Below are positions 24,948 to 33,296 of a DNA stretch of 64,000 nucleotides, in pieces. Origin of the DNA: Deltaproteobacteria bacterium (GTDB taxonomy: Bacteria > Myxococcota_A > UBA9160 > UBA4427); NCBI GenBank assembly GCA_029261855.1, contig JAJDAN010000024.1, forward strand, positions 124,001 through 188,000, given 5' to 3'. The notes beneath the pieces were generated by a model that saw only the letters and a program-made list of their open reading frames with translations, ran no database searches and had not been told where the DNA came from. Within the stretch, counting starts at the first letter, position 1, and each line of letters starts with the position of its first letter. The translations under genes and the position numbers were made by a program.

Positions 24948-25820
24948 CTAGAGCTCTGCGAACGACACGAGGTTCCCGTCCGGATCCTCGACGATGAAGC
25001 CCTGCTTGCCCCACGGCTCCGTGACGAGCCGCTTGTGGAAGGTGGCACCCGCGGCCTCGTAGTCTTCGAAGAGCAGCCGCGGGTCGTTCACCAGGATCGT
25101 CGCCGACAGCAGCTCTTGCTCCTTGCGCCGTTCCCGCGGCGGCTGCCGGTCCGACTCGTCTGCGAGGCGCAGGGCCAGCTGGACCCCATCGCGACGGATC
25201 TCTGCATAGAAGGGCGGGTCGCCGCCGTAGCGGAACGCGACGTCGAACCCCAGCCGGCCCACGTAGAAATCACACGCGGCGTTGATGTCGGAAACGAACA
25301 GGAAGGGCTTCGCGACGACGAGGCGCGCCCGGGTGGCACGCGGCCGGTTCAGCGATTTCTCGAGATAGAGCTCGGCGTTCGCGAAGCCCTCCCCGCGATA
25401 GAGCGCCTCCGCACCGGTGTTGCCCGCCTTGACGGAGAGACGGATCGCAGGCGCTCCCGTCTCCCGCGCACGGGCCTCGGCCGCGTGCAGGAGCGCGCGC
25501 CCGAAGCCCTGCCCGCGGTGCGACGCCAGGACCACGAGGTCCGAGATGAAGCCGAACTCGGCGGGATCGTCGTCGGGCTCGGACGAGCGGTAGCGCGCCC
25601 AGACCGTGACGAAGCCGACCACGGAGCCCTCGGAGTCGGCTACGAGGACCGCGCCGTCGAACTCGCGACAGCGTTTCCACATGAGTTCGAGATAGGCGTC
25701 TGCGATCTGCTCGCCCGCAGGCATTCGCGAATCGAGCGCGCGCTCGAAATCCTGAAGTTCCAGGAAGCAGGCGCGAACCGCATCGCGATCCCGCGTGTCA
25801 TCGTAGTCACGAATCTCCAT
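24948..25820 (-). CDS. GNAT acetyltransferase fused to a VOC/glyoxalase domain
   Basis: The 290-residue protein joins two families. Residues 1-155 are a GNAT domain: FISDLVVLASHRGQGFGRAL includes the acetyl-CoA binding R/Q-x-x-G-x-G/A loop, and NTGAEALYRGEGF is the usual end. Residues about 165-290 are a VOC domain (PFLFVSDINAACDFYVGRLGF to VEDPDGNLVSFAEL), as in glyoxalase and bleomycin-resistance proteins. Both halves look complete. The VOC half probably binds or sequesters a small toxic molecule and the GNAT half acetylates it, but no substrate can be named. A short VOC-like remnant lies directly upstream and overlaps the start. Confidence 0.85.
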   Translation of the reverse strand: MEIRDYDDTRDRDAVRACFLELQDFERALDSRMPAGEQIADAYLELMWKRCREFDGAVLVADSEGSVVGFVTVWARYRSSEPDDDPAEFGFISDLVVLASHRGQGFGRALLHAAEARARETGAPAIRLSVKAGNTGAEALYRGEGFANAELYLEKSLNRPRATRARLVVAKPFLFVSDINAACDFYVGRLGFDVAFRYGGDPPFYAEIRRDGVQLALRLADESDRQPPRERRKEQELLSATILVNDPRLLFEDYEAAGATFHKRLVTEPWGKQGFIVEDPDGNLVSFAEL

Positions 25821-25956
25821 CGGGTTCCCGTTCGGTCAAGCTGACGAGGTTTCCGTCCGGGTCCCGGTAGCGCGAGGTCGCGCCCCACGGTTCGGGCCGT
25901 GGCAGAGGTCGTGCGAGTTGAACGCGATGAAGAAGACGCGGGGCACGGACGCGCAT
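25807..25956 (-). pseudogene. Remnant of a VOC-domain protein (C-terminal tail)
   Basis: A 49-codon frame (ATG 25956, TGA 25807-25809) ends in PEPWGATSRYRDPDGNLVSL-TERE, which is the last strand of a VOC/glyoxalase domain. The neighbouring fusion protein ends in the related EPWGKQGFIVEDPDGNLVSF. Nothing of the first 90 residues of a VOC fold is present. Its stop overlaps the start of the GNAT-VOC gene. A TACAAT box directly before the ATG may serve the downstream gene. Most likely a tandem VOC gene decayed here. Confidence 0.55.
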
Positions 25957-25968
25957 TGTATCACGGCG

Positions 25969-26592
25969 CTAGTCGACGGCAGAACTTCGTGAAGCGGCGA
26001 TCGCGCTCACGTAGGCGATCCACCCGAACACAGCCAGCTCGGAGACGCGTTGGCTGACCCCGCGCACGGGATCGAGGGCCGGAATCAGCATCCCCGCGAA
26101 GCCCAGAGCGACGATCGCGGCCCCAGCGACACTGACAAATGACAGCCGCCGCCACTCTGGTGCCGCGCGCAGCGCGATCGCGAGCAGGACCAGACCCGTG
26201 CTTGCACCCAGATACCCCAACAAGCCGAAGAAGCTGTGGATGGCTTGAGAAGTCGAGCCCTCCGTCGGGCAGCCCGGGTCGCAAGGGAAGACCGCGCTGG
26301 CGACGTACGCCACACCGATCGCACCGAGACAGGCGAGAGCGGTGCTGACCCGACGCGATCGCGGCAGCACGCCGCGCAGCAGCCAGAGGAACCCGAGCTC
26401 GAAGAACCCGACCGGGCCGAAACCGGCGAGCGACACCAGGTCGCCATGCGCGGCACCCCGCGCCCCGAGCTCGCTGATGAACTGCGAGACGTGCGAGTAG
26501 GACGGACTCCAGCAAGACGCGAAAACGGGAACGAGCAGCGCCCAGACGGCCGCGACGAAACCCGACGTTGCCGTCGCCTGCGCTCGCGTCAC
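25969..26592 (-). CDS. DUF998 integral membrane protein
   Basis: The GTG at 26592 encodes 207 residues with about six membrane helices. The segments HVSQFISELGA near the first loop and VFPCDPGCP in the middle are hallmarks of DUF998. The family is widespread in bacteria and of unknown function. The protein ends in a short Ser-rich tail. No neighbour explains its role. Confidence 0.82.
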   Translation of the reverse strand: MTRAQATATSGFVAAVWALLVPVFASCWSPSYSHVSQFISELGARGAAHGDLVSLAGFGPVGFFELGFLWLLRGVLPRSRRVSTALACLGAIGVAYVASAVFPCDPGCPTEGSTSQAIHSFFGLLGYLGASTGLVLLAIALRAAPEWRRLSFVSVAGAAIVALGFAGMLIPALDPVRGVSQRVSELAVFGWIAYVSAIAASRSSAVD

Positions 26593-26686
26593 GTTCTGGC
26601 TTCGGGGAAGGAAGGCAACCCGCGGTCCGCACAGCCTGCGAAGCCGCAGGAGCAGCCGCCCTCGAGCATCGAAGAATCATCACGCA

Positions 26687-27259
26687 TCACGAGTCTGTCC
26701 CGCGGCTGATCAGGTAGTCGGCGACCCGTGCAAGGTCGTCGAACACGAGGGCGGTATCGATGCCGGTCCCATCGCGCTCGGCGGCGGCCCCCTTCCCGGT
26801 CCGCACCAGGATCGGTTCACAGCCCGCTCTCCGCGCCGCTTCGAGATCGGCAGGCTTGTCTCCGACGAGCGGCGCGCCCGCGACGGGAATTCCGAGGCTG
26901 CGCTCGACGTCGAGCAGCAGGCCGGGCTGGGGCTTGCGGCAGCCGCAGCCCTCCTCGGGCCCATGGGGGCACACGAAGACCCCGCTGATGCGACCGCCCG
27001 CGGCCTCGACCTGGCGGTGCATTTCCCGGTGGATCTGGCGCAGGTCTTCGCGATCGAGCAGACCCCGCGCGATCCCCGACTGATTCGAGACGACGACGAC
27101 GGTGAAGTCCGCGTCGCAGAGACGGGCGATTGCCTGCAAGCTGCCGGGGATGGGCTTCCACTCGTCGACCGACTTGATGTAGTCGTCCGAATCCTGGTTC
27201 ACGACGCCGTCGCGATCCAGGAGCACGAGCTTCGGAATCGTTCTTCGTCTAGCCGGCAC
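26687..27259 (-). CDS. gmhB: D-glycero-beta-D-manno-heptose-1,7-bisphosphate 7-phosphatase
   Basis: This 190-residue HAD phosphatase starts at GTG 27259. The catalytic DRDGV pair is D15/D17, and the zinc site has the GmhB form with C97, H99, C105 and C107 (CPHG then CGCRKP). VVSNQSGIARG and VGDKPADLEAARRAG complete the HAD motifs. It removes the 7-phosphate in ADP-heptose synthesis for the lipopolysaccharide core, or the equivalent step for surface heptose. It overlaps the molybdopterin oxidoreductase by 11 bases, although the functions do not appear related. Confidence 0.9.
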   Translation of the reverse strand: MPARRRTIPKLVLLDRDGVVNQDSDDYIKSVDEWKPIPGSLQAIARLCDADFTVVVVSNQSGIARGLLDREDLRQIHREMHRQVEAAGGRISGVFVCPHGPEEGCGCRKPQPGLLLDVERSLGIPVAGAPLVGDKPADLEAARRAGCEPILVRTGKGAAAERDGTGIDTALVFDDLARVADYLISRGTDS

Positions 27260-29441
27260 GGGCGTGCGTCACCTCGACGGGCACGCCATTCAGGACGGCG
27301 TTGCCGACGACCGGCTCGATCACGAGATCGTCCGTCAGGTCGTTGATGCTGGCATGGGCGTTGGCTTGCGCGAGCCGCATCTGCATGCCGGGTCGATCGT
27401 GCCCCCAGCCGTGGGGCAGCGACACGACGCCGGGCATGACGTCGTCCGTGATCTCCAGAACGACCTCGACCTCGCCAACCCGACTGCGCACCCGCACGGG
27501 CTCTCCATTGGACAGGTCGTGTCCCTTGGCGTCGTCGGGATGCATCAGCAGCGTGCAGCGATTCCGGCCCTTCACGGCGAGGGGCACGTTGTGCAGCCAG
27601 GAGTTGTTGGTGCGGGAATCCCGGCGGCCGATCAGCTGCAGCCCCTTCGTTCCTTCGAAGGCGTCGCGCTCGGCGCTCAGGCGAACCAGCTCGGCGGCCA
27701 TCGCGGGATGTGCGAGGTCGATGCGAAGCTCCCGCTCGCCGAGCCACGCGTCGAGCGACGGACCCAGGGGCCCGAGATCGACACCGCGGGGCTCTGCGAT
27801 CAGCCTGGCAACCCGCAACCCCCGTCGCCAGGGACGAAAGCCGTCCCCGTGGTGGCCCAGGCGCAACATCCAATCGAGCACCCGGGTAGGGTGGAAGAAG
27901 CCGTAGAACGCGCGTGCGAGGCGCAGACCGACTCTCCCGGCGGGCTTCGCCTTCTTCTCTGCGATGCGCAGGGCGAGCTCCACCAGGATCTGCCACTCAC
28001 AGCGCGCACGCGGGTCGCGTGCAAGCACCGGTGGCGAGTACTTCGCGCTGTTGTGCACCGCGAACTGGTGGAAGACGATCTCGTAGTTCTCGTGTTCGAG
28101 CGACCAGGTCGGCGGCAGGATGATGTTGGCGTGCCGGGTCGTCTCGTTGCGGTAGATGTCGATCGCCGCATAGTACTCGAGCGACTCGAAGCCGCGGTCG
28201 AGCTGGCGACCGTTGGGCGTCGAGAGCACGGGATTTCCAGCGACCGTCAGCATGCCCCGCAGCTGCCCCGCGCCGGGCGTGAGCATCTCTTCCGCCAGGC
28301 ACGCGACCGGCTGCTCACCGTTGAAGGCCGGTGCGCCGCGGACGCGGGTCTTCCATTCGCGCTCGCCCCCGGCCGGCATCATCTCGGTCAGGGTCGCCAG
28401 GTCGACGGCCGGGGTCGCGTGCAGTGCGCCGCCCGGACGGTCGAGATTTCCGGTCACGATGTTGAGCACGTCCACCAGCCAGTTGGCCAGGGTGCCGAAG
28501 GGGTTGAGGGAGGTTCCCACGCGGCCGTAGCAGACCGCGCGCCGCGCCGCGGAAAAGTCACGAGCGAGATCGCGGATGACGGCTGCCGTGATTCCTGTCG
28601 GCCCGGCGACCGCTTCCGGGTCGAAGGCCGAGACCAGGCGCCGCAGCTCGCCCTCGCCGTCCAGGTACGCGGCGAGATGCCCGCTATCGCCGAGGCCCTC
28701 GGACAAGACGACGTGCACCAGGGACGCCAGCAGGAATGCGTCGGCACCCGGACGGATGAAGTGGTGGGCGTCTGCCAGGGCGGCGGTCGCCGTTCGACGC
28801 GGGTCGATGACCACCAGGCGGCCGCCGCGTTCCTTGAGTCCCCGAAGTCGCCGCCGCATCCCGGGCGCGGTCATGAGGCTTCCGTTCGAGACGATGGGAT
28901 TGGCGCCCAGCACGAGCAGGAAGTCGGTGTGGTCGACGTCGGGCACGGCGATCTTGAAGACGTTCCCGAACAGGTACAGGCTGGCCGCGTGCTTCGGGTT
29001 CTGATCCACGGAAGAAGCCGTGTACTGGTTGCGCGTGCCGAGAGCGCCGCGCAACCCTGCGATGTAGGCCACCGTGCCGAAGTTGTGGGCGCCGGGGTTC
29101 CCCAGGTACATGCCGACGGCGTCGTCGCCGTCGCGGGTCTGGATGTGCGCCAGCTTCGAAGCGACTTCGTCGAGGGCCTCGTCCCAGGAAACGACCTGCC
29201 AGCCGCTCGCGGTTCGACGCATGGGCCGACGCAGGCGGTCCGGATCTTCCTGGACCTCCTGCAAAGCCATGGCCTTGGGGCAGATGTGGCCGCGGCTGAT
29301 CGGGTCGTCTTCGTCGGCGCGAATCCGCACGACGCGCTCGTTCTCGACGTCGATGACGAGCCCGCAGCCCGCCTCGCACAAGTTGCAGGTCTTGAAGACG
29401 CTTCGGGCCATGGACGAAAGGCTAGCTGCGGTCTTCGACAT
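27249..29441 (-). CDS. Molybdopterin-dependent oxidoreductase (formate-dehydrogenase/DMSO-reductase type)
   Basis: The protein has up to 730 residues. C19, C22, C26 and C54 (CNLCEAGCG, then GHICPKA) bind a [4Fe-4S] cluster. The molybdopterin guanine dinucleotide domains follow, with LVLGANPIVSNGSLMTAPG, the VVIDPRRTATA loop, and a C-terminal dinucleotide domain (LLMHPDDAKGHDLSNGEPVRV, VSLPHGWGH). No Cys or Sec is visible at the metal ligand position, where TASSVDQNP suggests Ser. There is no twin-arginine signal, so it should be cytoplasmic. The ATG at 29441 lies in a degenerate repeat copy; the ATG at 29411 (MARSVFK) may be the true start. Together with the P450s it may oxidise a hydrocarbon or sterol-like compound, but this is inference. 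Confidence 0.85.
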   Translation of the reverse strand: MSKTAASLSSMARSVFKTCNLCEAGCGLVIDVENERVVRIRADEDDPISRGHICPKAMALQEVQEDPDRLRRPMRRTASGWQVVSWDEALDEVASKLAHIQTRDGDDAVGMYLGNPGAHNFGTVAYIAGLRGALGTRNQYTASSVDQNPKHAASLYLFGNVFKIAVPDVDHTDFLLVLGANPIVSNGSLMTAPGMRRRLRGLKERGGRLVVIDPRRTATAALADAHHFIRPGADAFLLASLVHVVLSEGLGDSGHLAAYLDGEGELRRLVSAFDPEAVAGPTGITAAVIRDLARDFSAARRAVCYGRVGTSLNPFGTLANWLVDVLNIVTGNLDRPGGALHATPAVDLATLTEMMPAGGEREWKTRVRGAPAFNGEQPVACLAEEMLTPGAGQLRGMLTVAGNPVLSTPNGRQLDRGFESLEYYAAIDIYRNETTRHANIILPPTWSLEHENYEIVFHQFAVHNSAKYSPPVLARDPRARCEWQILVELALRIAEKKAKPAGRVGLRLARAFYGFFHPTRVLDWMLRLGHHGDGFRPWRRGLRVARLIAEPRGVDLGPLGPSLDAWLGERELRIDLAHPAMAAELVRLSAERDAFEGTKGLQLIGRRDSRTNNSWLHNVPLAVKGRNRCTLLMHPDDAKGHDLSNGEPVRVRSRVGEVEVVLEITDDVMPGVVSLPHGWGHDRPGMQMRLAQANAHASINDLTDDLVIEPVVGNAVLNGVPVEVTHARAG

Positions 29442-29678
29442 TTGCGTCGTCGCACCCCAAGACGCCGTCTCGGGTCCGCTCCGAGGAGCGTGGCGGCAGA
29501 AGGCCGTACACCCGCAGCAAGCCAGAACCCCGGTTTCGGCTGGCTCGCTGCGGTCGGACGACCTTTGCGTCGCCGCCTGTCCCCCAAGACTGCGTCCTGG
29601 GTCAGGCGGCTAGCTGCGGTCGGACGACCTTTGCGTCGCCGCCTGTTCCCCAAGACCGCGTCTTGGGTCAGGCGGCTA
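29421..29678. repeat. 66-base tandem repeat with internal hairpins
   Basis: Two near-identical 66-base units lie at 29547-29612 and 29613-29678 and differ at three positions. A shorter, more diverged copy begins near 29421 and runs into the 5' end of the molybdopterin oxidoreductase frame. Each full unit ends in an inverted repeat. The P450 stop codon (29676-29678) is the last three bases of the second unit. Confidence 0.75.
29638..29676 (-). terminator. Strong hairpin at the P450 stop codon
   Basis: GCCGCCTG (29638-29645) pairs with CAGGCGGC (29669-29676), and inside it CCCCAAGAC (29648-29656) pairs with GTCTTGGG (29660-29667), around a CGC loop. A slightly weaker copy with the same outer arms is at 29572-29610. 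Neither has a T-run, but two such stems in series at an operon end suggest transcript termination or 3' protection. Confidence 0.5.
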
Positions 29679-30875
29679 GCGGGCGGAGCCCGGCGGGTAG
29701 ACCAGCGGAAGACCCGCAAAACCGCGCACGTTGCTCGAGTGCATGCGCTCGACCCCCGCTTCGTCGACCTCGTACTCGGGGATGCGAGCCAGCACCTCTT
29801 GCAGCGCGATGCGGGATTCGAGCCGCGCGAGACTCGCGCCCAGACAGAAGTGACGGCCATACCCGAAGCCGAGATGCACGTCGATCTCGCGCTGCACGTC
29901 GAAGCGGTCCGGGTCGTCGAACTTGCGCGGGTCCCGGCCGCTGGCACCGTTGATGATGAGCAGTCGCGCGCCCTTCGGGATGATCGTGCCGTCGACCTCC
30001 GCGTCCCGGGTCAGGACACGGCCCTGGTACTGGGACGGCGGATCGAAGCGCAGGGTCTCCTCGACGGCGTTGCGACACAGGGCGGGGTCGTCGACGAGCA
30101 GCTTCCGCTGGTCCGGGTTCCACCACAGCCAGTAGAAGGCCGTCGCCAGCAGTTTGGTCACGGTTTCGTTGCCGGCCGTCGCGAGAAGCATGAAGAACGC
30201 GCTGATCTCGCTGTCACTCAACCGCTGAGGCCGGCCGTCCTCCTCGACCTCGGCCTGGATGAGCTGGGTCATGATGTCGTCGCGAGGCTGCTTGCGACGG
30301 GTCTCGATCGCCTCGGCGAAGTACTGGCTGAGGAAGGCTCCCGCCTGCATGCCGCGCTCGGTGACTCCGGGATTGCCGGGATCCCGGTGGAGAACGTCAT
30401 TCGACCACCCGCGCACGGCGTCGCGGTCGTGTTCGGGGATGCCGAGCAACGTGCTGATGACGTCCATGGGAAGCTTCGCCGTGAAGTCCTTCACGATGTC
30501 GATGCGGCCGTCGCCCCGGGCGAAGGCGCGATCGAGGTGGCCCACCGCGATCGCGCGGATTTCATCTTCCAGGGTGCCGATCTGGCGCAAGGTGAAGGCC
30601 TGGTTGACGAGGTTCCGCAACCGCGTCTGGCGAGGCGGATCCATGAAGATCATCAGGGTGGGGATGGGCTTGCCCATCAACTCGAGCACGGTGCCCTGCG
30701 CCGAGCTGTAGGTTTCCCAGTCGAGAAACGCCGCGAGGCAGTGGTCGAAACGCGTGAGCGCCCAGAAGTCCTGCCGCGGGTTGTGGTAGACCGGCGCCTG
30801 CTCGAGCAGCTCGCGATAGACCGGGTACGGATCGGCGTCCAGCTCGTAGGAGTAGGGGTCGTAGTCGACGGTCAT
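29676..30875 (-). CDS. Cytochrome P450 (first of a tandem pair)
   Basis: The protein is 399 residues, the length of soluble bacterial P450s. The heme-thiolate loop is FGYGRHFCLGASLARLE with C344. The K-helix ExxR is in EETLRFDPP, and the I-helix oxygen-activation site reads TAGNETVT, with Glu in place of the usual Asp. No membrane anchor is present. It would need a ferredoxin and reductase, and none is encoded beside it. Its ATG overlaps the stop of the second P450 (ATGA). The C-terminal segment VERMHSSNVRGFAGLP is shared with that neighbour, so the two are paralogs. The substrate is probably a hydrophobic compound. Confidence 0.93.
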   Translation of the reverse strand: MTVDYDPYSYELDADPYPVYRELLEQAPVYHNPRQDFWALTRFDHCLAAFLDWETYSSAQGTVLELMGKPIPTLMIFMDPPRQTRLRNLVNQAFTLRQIGTLEDEIRAIAVGHLDRAFARGDGRIDIVKDFTAKLPMDVISTLLGIPEHDRDAVRGWSNDVLHRDPGNPGVTERGMQAGAFLSQYFAEAIETRRKQPRDDIMTQLIQAEVEEDGRPQRLSDSEISAFFMLLATAGNETVTKLLATAFYWLWWNPDQRKLLVDDPALCRNAVEETLRFDPPSQYQGRVLTRDAEVDGTIIPKGARLLIINGASGRDPRKFDDPDRFDVQREIDVHLGFGYGRHFCLGASLARLESRIALQEVLARIPEYEVDEAGVERMHSSNVRGFAGLPLVYPPGSAR

Positions 30876-32083
30876 GACGACGCAGCTCCTTCTTTCTTGC
30901 CGGGCGGGAACGCGATCGGCATCTTCGCGAAGCCCCGGACGTTGCTCGAGTGCACCCGCACCAGCCCGGCTTCGTCGATCTCGAAGTTGAGAAGCCTCGC
31001 GTGGATCTCCTCCAGCGAGACCCGCGCCTCCAGGCGCGCGAGCGAGGCACCGAGACAGAAGTGCGTGCCCTGGCCAAAGGCCAGGGAGGGTTGGGTCACA
31101 CGTTCGATTGCGTAGGTATCGGGGTCTCCGAAGACCCGCTCGTCTCGGTTCGCAGCGCCGATCAGCAACGCGAGCTTCGCGCCCTCCGGGATCGTGCGGT
31201 CGTGGATGTCGAAATCGCGCGTCGTCGTTCGTGCGATCAGCTGCGACGACGGGTCGTAGCGCAGGGTCTCCTCGGCCCAGCCGGGGATGAGCCCCGGGTC
31301 GGCGTCCAGCAACGCTCGCTGCTCGGGGTTCCTCGAGATCCAGTAGAGCGCATTCGCCAGCAGCTTGGTCGTGGTCTCGTTGCCCGCGATCACCATCAGG
31401 AACAGGAAGGCGATGATGTCGCGATCCTCGAGGCGATCGCCCTCGATTTCGGCAGCCACCAGCGCGTCGGTCAGGTCGTCGTCTCCTGCGCCTTTGCGCC
31501 GGGTCTCGACGTGCTGGGCGAAGTACCCGATCAGCTGCGCGGCCGCCTTCTGGCCTGCGGGCGGGACAGCTTGGCTGCCCTCTTCCCGGTGCAGCACGGT
31601 GTCCGCCCAGCCCCGCAGCGTGTCGCGGTCGTCCGGGGGCACGCCGACCATTTCCGAGATCACGTCCATCGGCAGCTTGCCGGCGAACTCATCGACGAAG
31701 TCGCAGGCACCGCGCTCGATGAAGGCGTCGATGTAGTGGGTCGCCAGCGCGCGGATGCGCGGCTCGAGCTGGGCGACCCGGCGCGGCGTGAAGCCGCTCG
31801 AGACCAGGGTGCGCAGGCGCCCGTGCTCGGGCGGATCCATGCCGAGAAAGGACATCACCGCCGGCGCGTCTCCGACATCGTCGATGGATACCCCGCGGCG
31901 ATTCGAGAAGGTGACCGGGTCGCGGAAGGCGGCCATCACGTCCTCGTGTCGGGACAGGGCCCAGAAGTCCCGCTGCTCGTTGTAGTAGGCGGGCGCCTCG
32001 TCGCGCAGCAGGCGATAGGTCGGATACGGGTCGTCGTGGATCTTCCAGTCGTAAGGGTCGTAGACGACCTGCTCGAATCCCAT
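30872..32083 (-). CDS. Cytochrome P450 (second of a tandem pair)
   Basis: The 403-residue protein has the heme loop FGQGTHFCLGASLARLE with C343, the ExxR in EETLRYDPSSQ and the I-helix site IAGNETTT. It shares nearly every landmark and the C-terminal VHSSNVRGFAKMP with its downstream paralog. It begins nine bases after the stop of the TetR regulator, so the regulator and both P450s form one transcription unit. Retention of both copies after duplication suggests consecutive or differing oxidations of the same kind of substrate. Confidence 0.93.
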   Translation of the reverse strand: MGFEQVVYDPYDWKIHDDPYPTYRLLRDEAPAYYNEQRDFWALSRHEDVMAAFRDPVTFSNRRGVSIDDVGDAPAVMSFLGMDPPEHGRLRTLVSSGFTPRRVAQLEPRIRALATHYIDAFIERGACDFVDEFAGKLPMDVISEMVGVPPDDRDTLRGWADTVLHREEGSQAVPPAGQKAAAQLIGYFAQHVETRRKGAGDDDLTDALVAAEIEGDRLEDRDIIAFLFLMVIAGNETTTKLLANALYWISRNPEQRALLDADPGLIPGWAEETLRYDPSSQLIARTTTRDFDIHDRTIPEGAKLALLIGAANRDERVFGDPDTYAIERVTQPSLAFGQGTHFCLGASLARLEARVSLEEIHARLLNFEIDEAGLVRVHSSNVRGFAKMPIAFPPGKKEGAASS

Positions 32084-32092
32084 CTCGAAGCC

Positions 32093-32761
32093 TCAGTCCT
32101 TCTCTAGATCGCGGCAGTCTGGATTTCGGCAGAAGGTGCGACGCGCCTGGATCTGCATCTCGCTGACGAGATCCGCCGGGTCGCGTTGCATGCCCTCCTC
32201 GACCCAATCCGCGAGCTGCACCTGCTGCATCGCGACCAGCAACCGCGCCATCACCCGCGGACGTCCCGGGTGGAAGACCCCGGCCGCCATACCCCGTTCG
32301 AACAGCGTTTCTTGCGCGGCGATCCCGGCGCCGAAGGCCGCCTCATGGGCGGGGCTCGGCTGGCTGCCCGCGAGCCCCCAGGCGTAGCCCTGACGAAGGT
32401 GCATTCGCAGATAGTCCGGGTGAGACGCGAAGAAGCGCACGTAACCCTCGATGCCGGACATCAACGCCTGGGCGGGCTCGCGCGTCGACCGCGTGAGCGC
32501 GTCGATCCCGGTTACCGCCTCGCGCATGCGCGTCTCGTGGATCTCGACGACGAGCTTCGCCTTGCCGGAAAAGACGTTGTACAGGGTGCCGAGCGCCAGA
32601 CCGGCTTCTGCCGCGATCTCCTCCATCTTCGAATCCTCGACGCCCTTCTCGGCGAAGGTGCGCTCGGCGGCCTCGAAGATCAGCTGGCGATAGACGGCGT
32701 TGCGCGCTTCCCGGGCGCTCTGGCGACGACTCGAACGAGATTCAGTCCGTGTGCGCGGCAT
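32093..32761 (-). CDS. TetR-family transcriptional regulator
   Basis: This 222-residue regulator has the TetR DNA-binding domain at about 20-70 (RQLIFEAAERTFAEKGVED, then EIAAEAGLALGTLYNVFSGKAKLV). The C-terminal ligand domain is helical and includes VRFFASHPDYLRMHLRQGYAWG, with C-terminal Cys pairs of unknown use (TFCRNPDCRD). It heads the P450 operon and is divergent from the SnoaL-like gene. A palindrome 19 bases upstream of its start is the obvious operator. It most likely represses both directions until a substrate-like ligand binds. Confidence 0.92.
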   Translation of the reverse strand: MPRTRTESRSSRRQSAREARNAVYRQLIFEAAERTFAEKGVEDSKMEEIAAEAGLALGTLYNVFSGKAKLVVEIHETRMREAVTGIDALTRSTREPAQALMSGIEGYVRFFASHPDYLRMHLRQGYAWGLAGSQPSPAHEAAFGAGIAAQETLFERGMAAGVFHPGRPRVMARLLVAMQQVQLADWVEEGMQRDPADLVSEMQIQARRTFCRNPDCRDLEKD

Positions 32762-32779
32762 GCGGGCATCTTGCCAGAT

Positions 32780-32815
32780 TGAAATGACGATTTCAAAGTA
32801 TGAATGATCGTTTCA
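32780..32815. promoter_or_regulatory. Palindromic operator of the TetR regulator
   Basis: TGAAATGACGATTTCA (32780-32795) is a perfect inverted repeat with a four-base centre. A related site TGAATGATCGTTTCA lies at 32801-32815, 21 bases on. Both are AT-rich against the GC-rich background and sit between the divergent TetR and SnoaL-like genes. Two sites would permit cooperative binding and control of both directions. Confidence 0.65.
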
Positions 32816-32876
32816 TTTCGAGTGATTGCGTTACGCTTCGGCCTCGATGGACCGTGAAACGCCAGGAGGCCCCCCC

Positions 32877-33296
32877 ATGCCCACAAGCCCCGCCAAGGAA
32901 GGCAATCCCGCGATGCTCGCCGCCCGGAACTCCTGGCGCTGCGTGATGGCGCGCGACAAGCAGGCCTGGCTCGACCTGATGGCCGACGACATCGTGATGG
33001 AGGATCCCATCGGGATCGCGCCCACCAACCCCGACGGCAAGGGCATCCAGGGAAAGGCGGCGGTCGAACGCTTCTGGGACGAGACCATGTCCAAGGTCGA
33101 GATCCAGATCGAGACGCACGAGTCCTTCGCGGCCGCCAACGAGTCGGCCCACCGCATGACCCTGACGACGAGCTTCCCGGGCGGCGGGGGCATGATCGTG
33201 AACGGCATCTTCACCTACCGCGTGAACGAGCACGGCAAGCTCACGAACCTGCGGGGCTACTGGGCGCTCGACGAGACGCAGATCCGGCCGGCCTGA
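32877..33296 (+). CDS. SnoaL/NTF2-like protein
   Basis: The ATG at 32877 follows AGGAGG by seven bases and gives 139 residues. The alpha+beta cone pattern is clear: helical start (MLAARNSWRCVMARDKQAWL), MADDIVMEDPIG, GIQGKAAVERFWDETM, then strands to the end (FTYRVNEHGKLTNLRGYWAL). Relatives include ketosteroid isomerases and SnoaL cyclases; several only bind ligands. It shares the operator region with the TetR/P450 operon and precedes an LLM enzyme, which suggests one catabolic regulon for a polycyclic or steroid-like compound. Confidence 0.82.
   Translation: MPTSPAKEGNPAMLAARNSWRCVMARDKQAWLDLMADDIVMEDPIGIAPTNPDGKGIQGKAAVERFWDETMSKVEIQIETHESFAAANESAHRMTLTTSFPGGGGMIVNGIFTYRVNEHGKLTNLRGYWALDETQIRPA

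Noticed and set aside
27264-31115. Very long open frame on the plus strand opposite the molybdopterin oxidoreductase and P450 genes
   Set aside because: The minus-strand genes have intact catalytic motifs across the same bases. The plus frame is an antisense shadow caused by high G+C at third codon positions; it has no domain or ribosome site.
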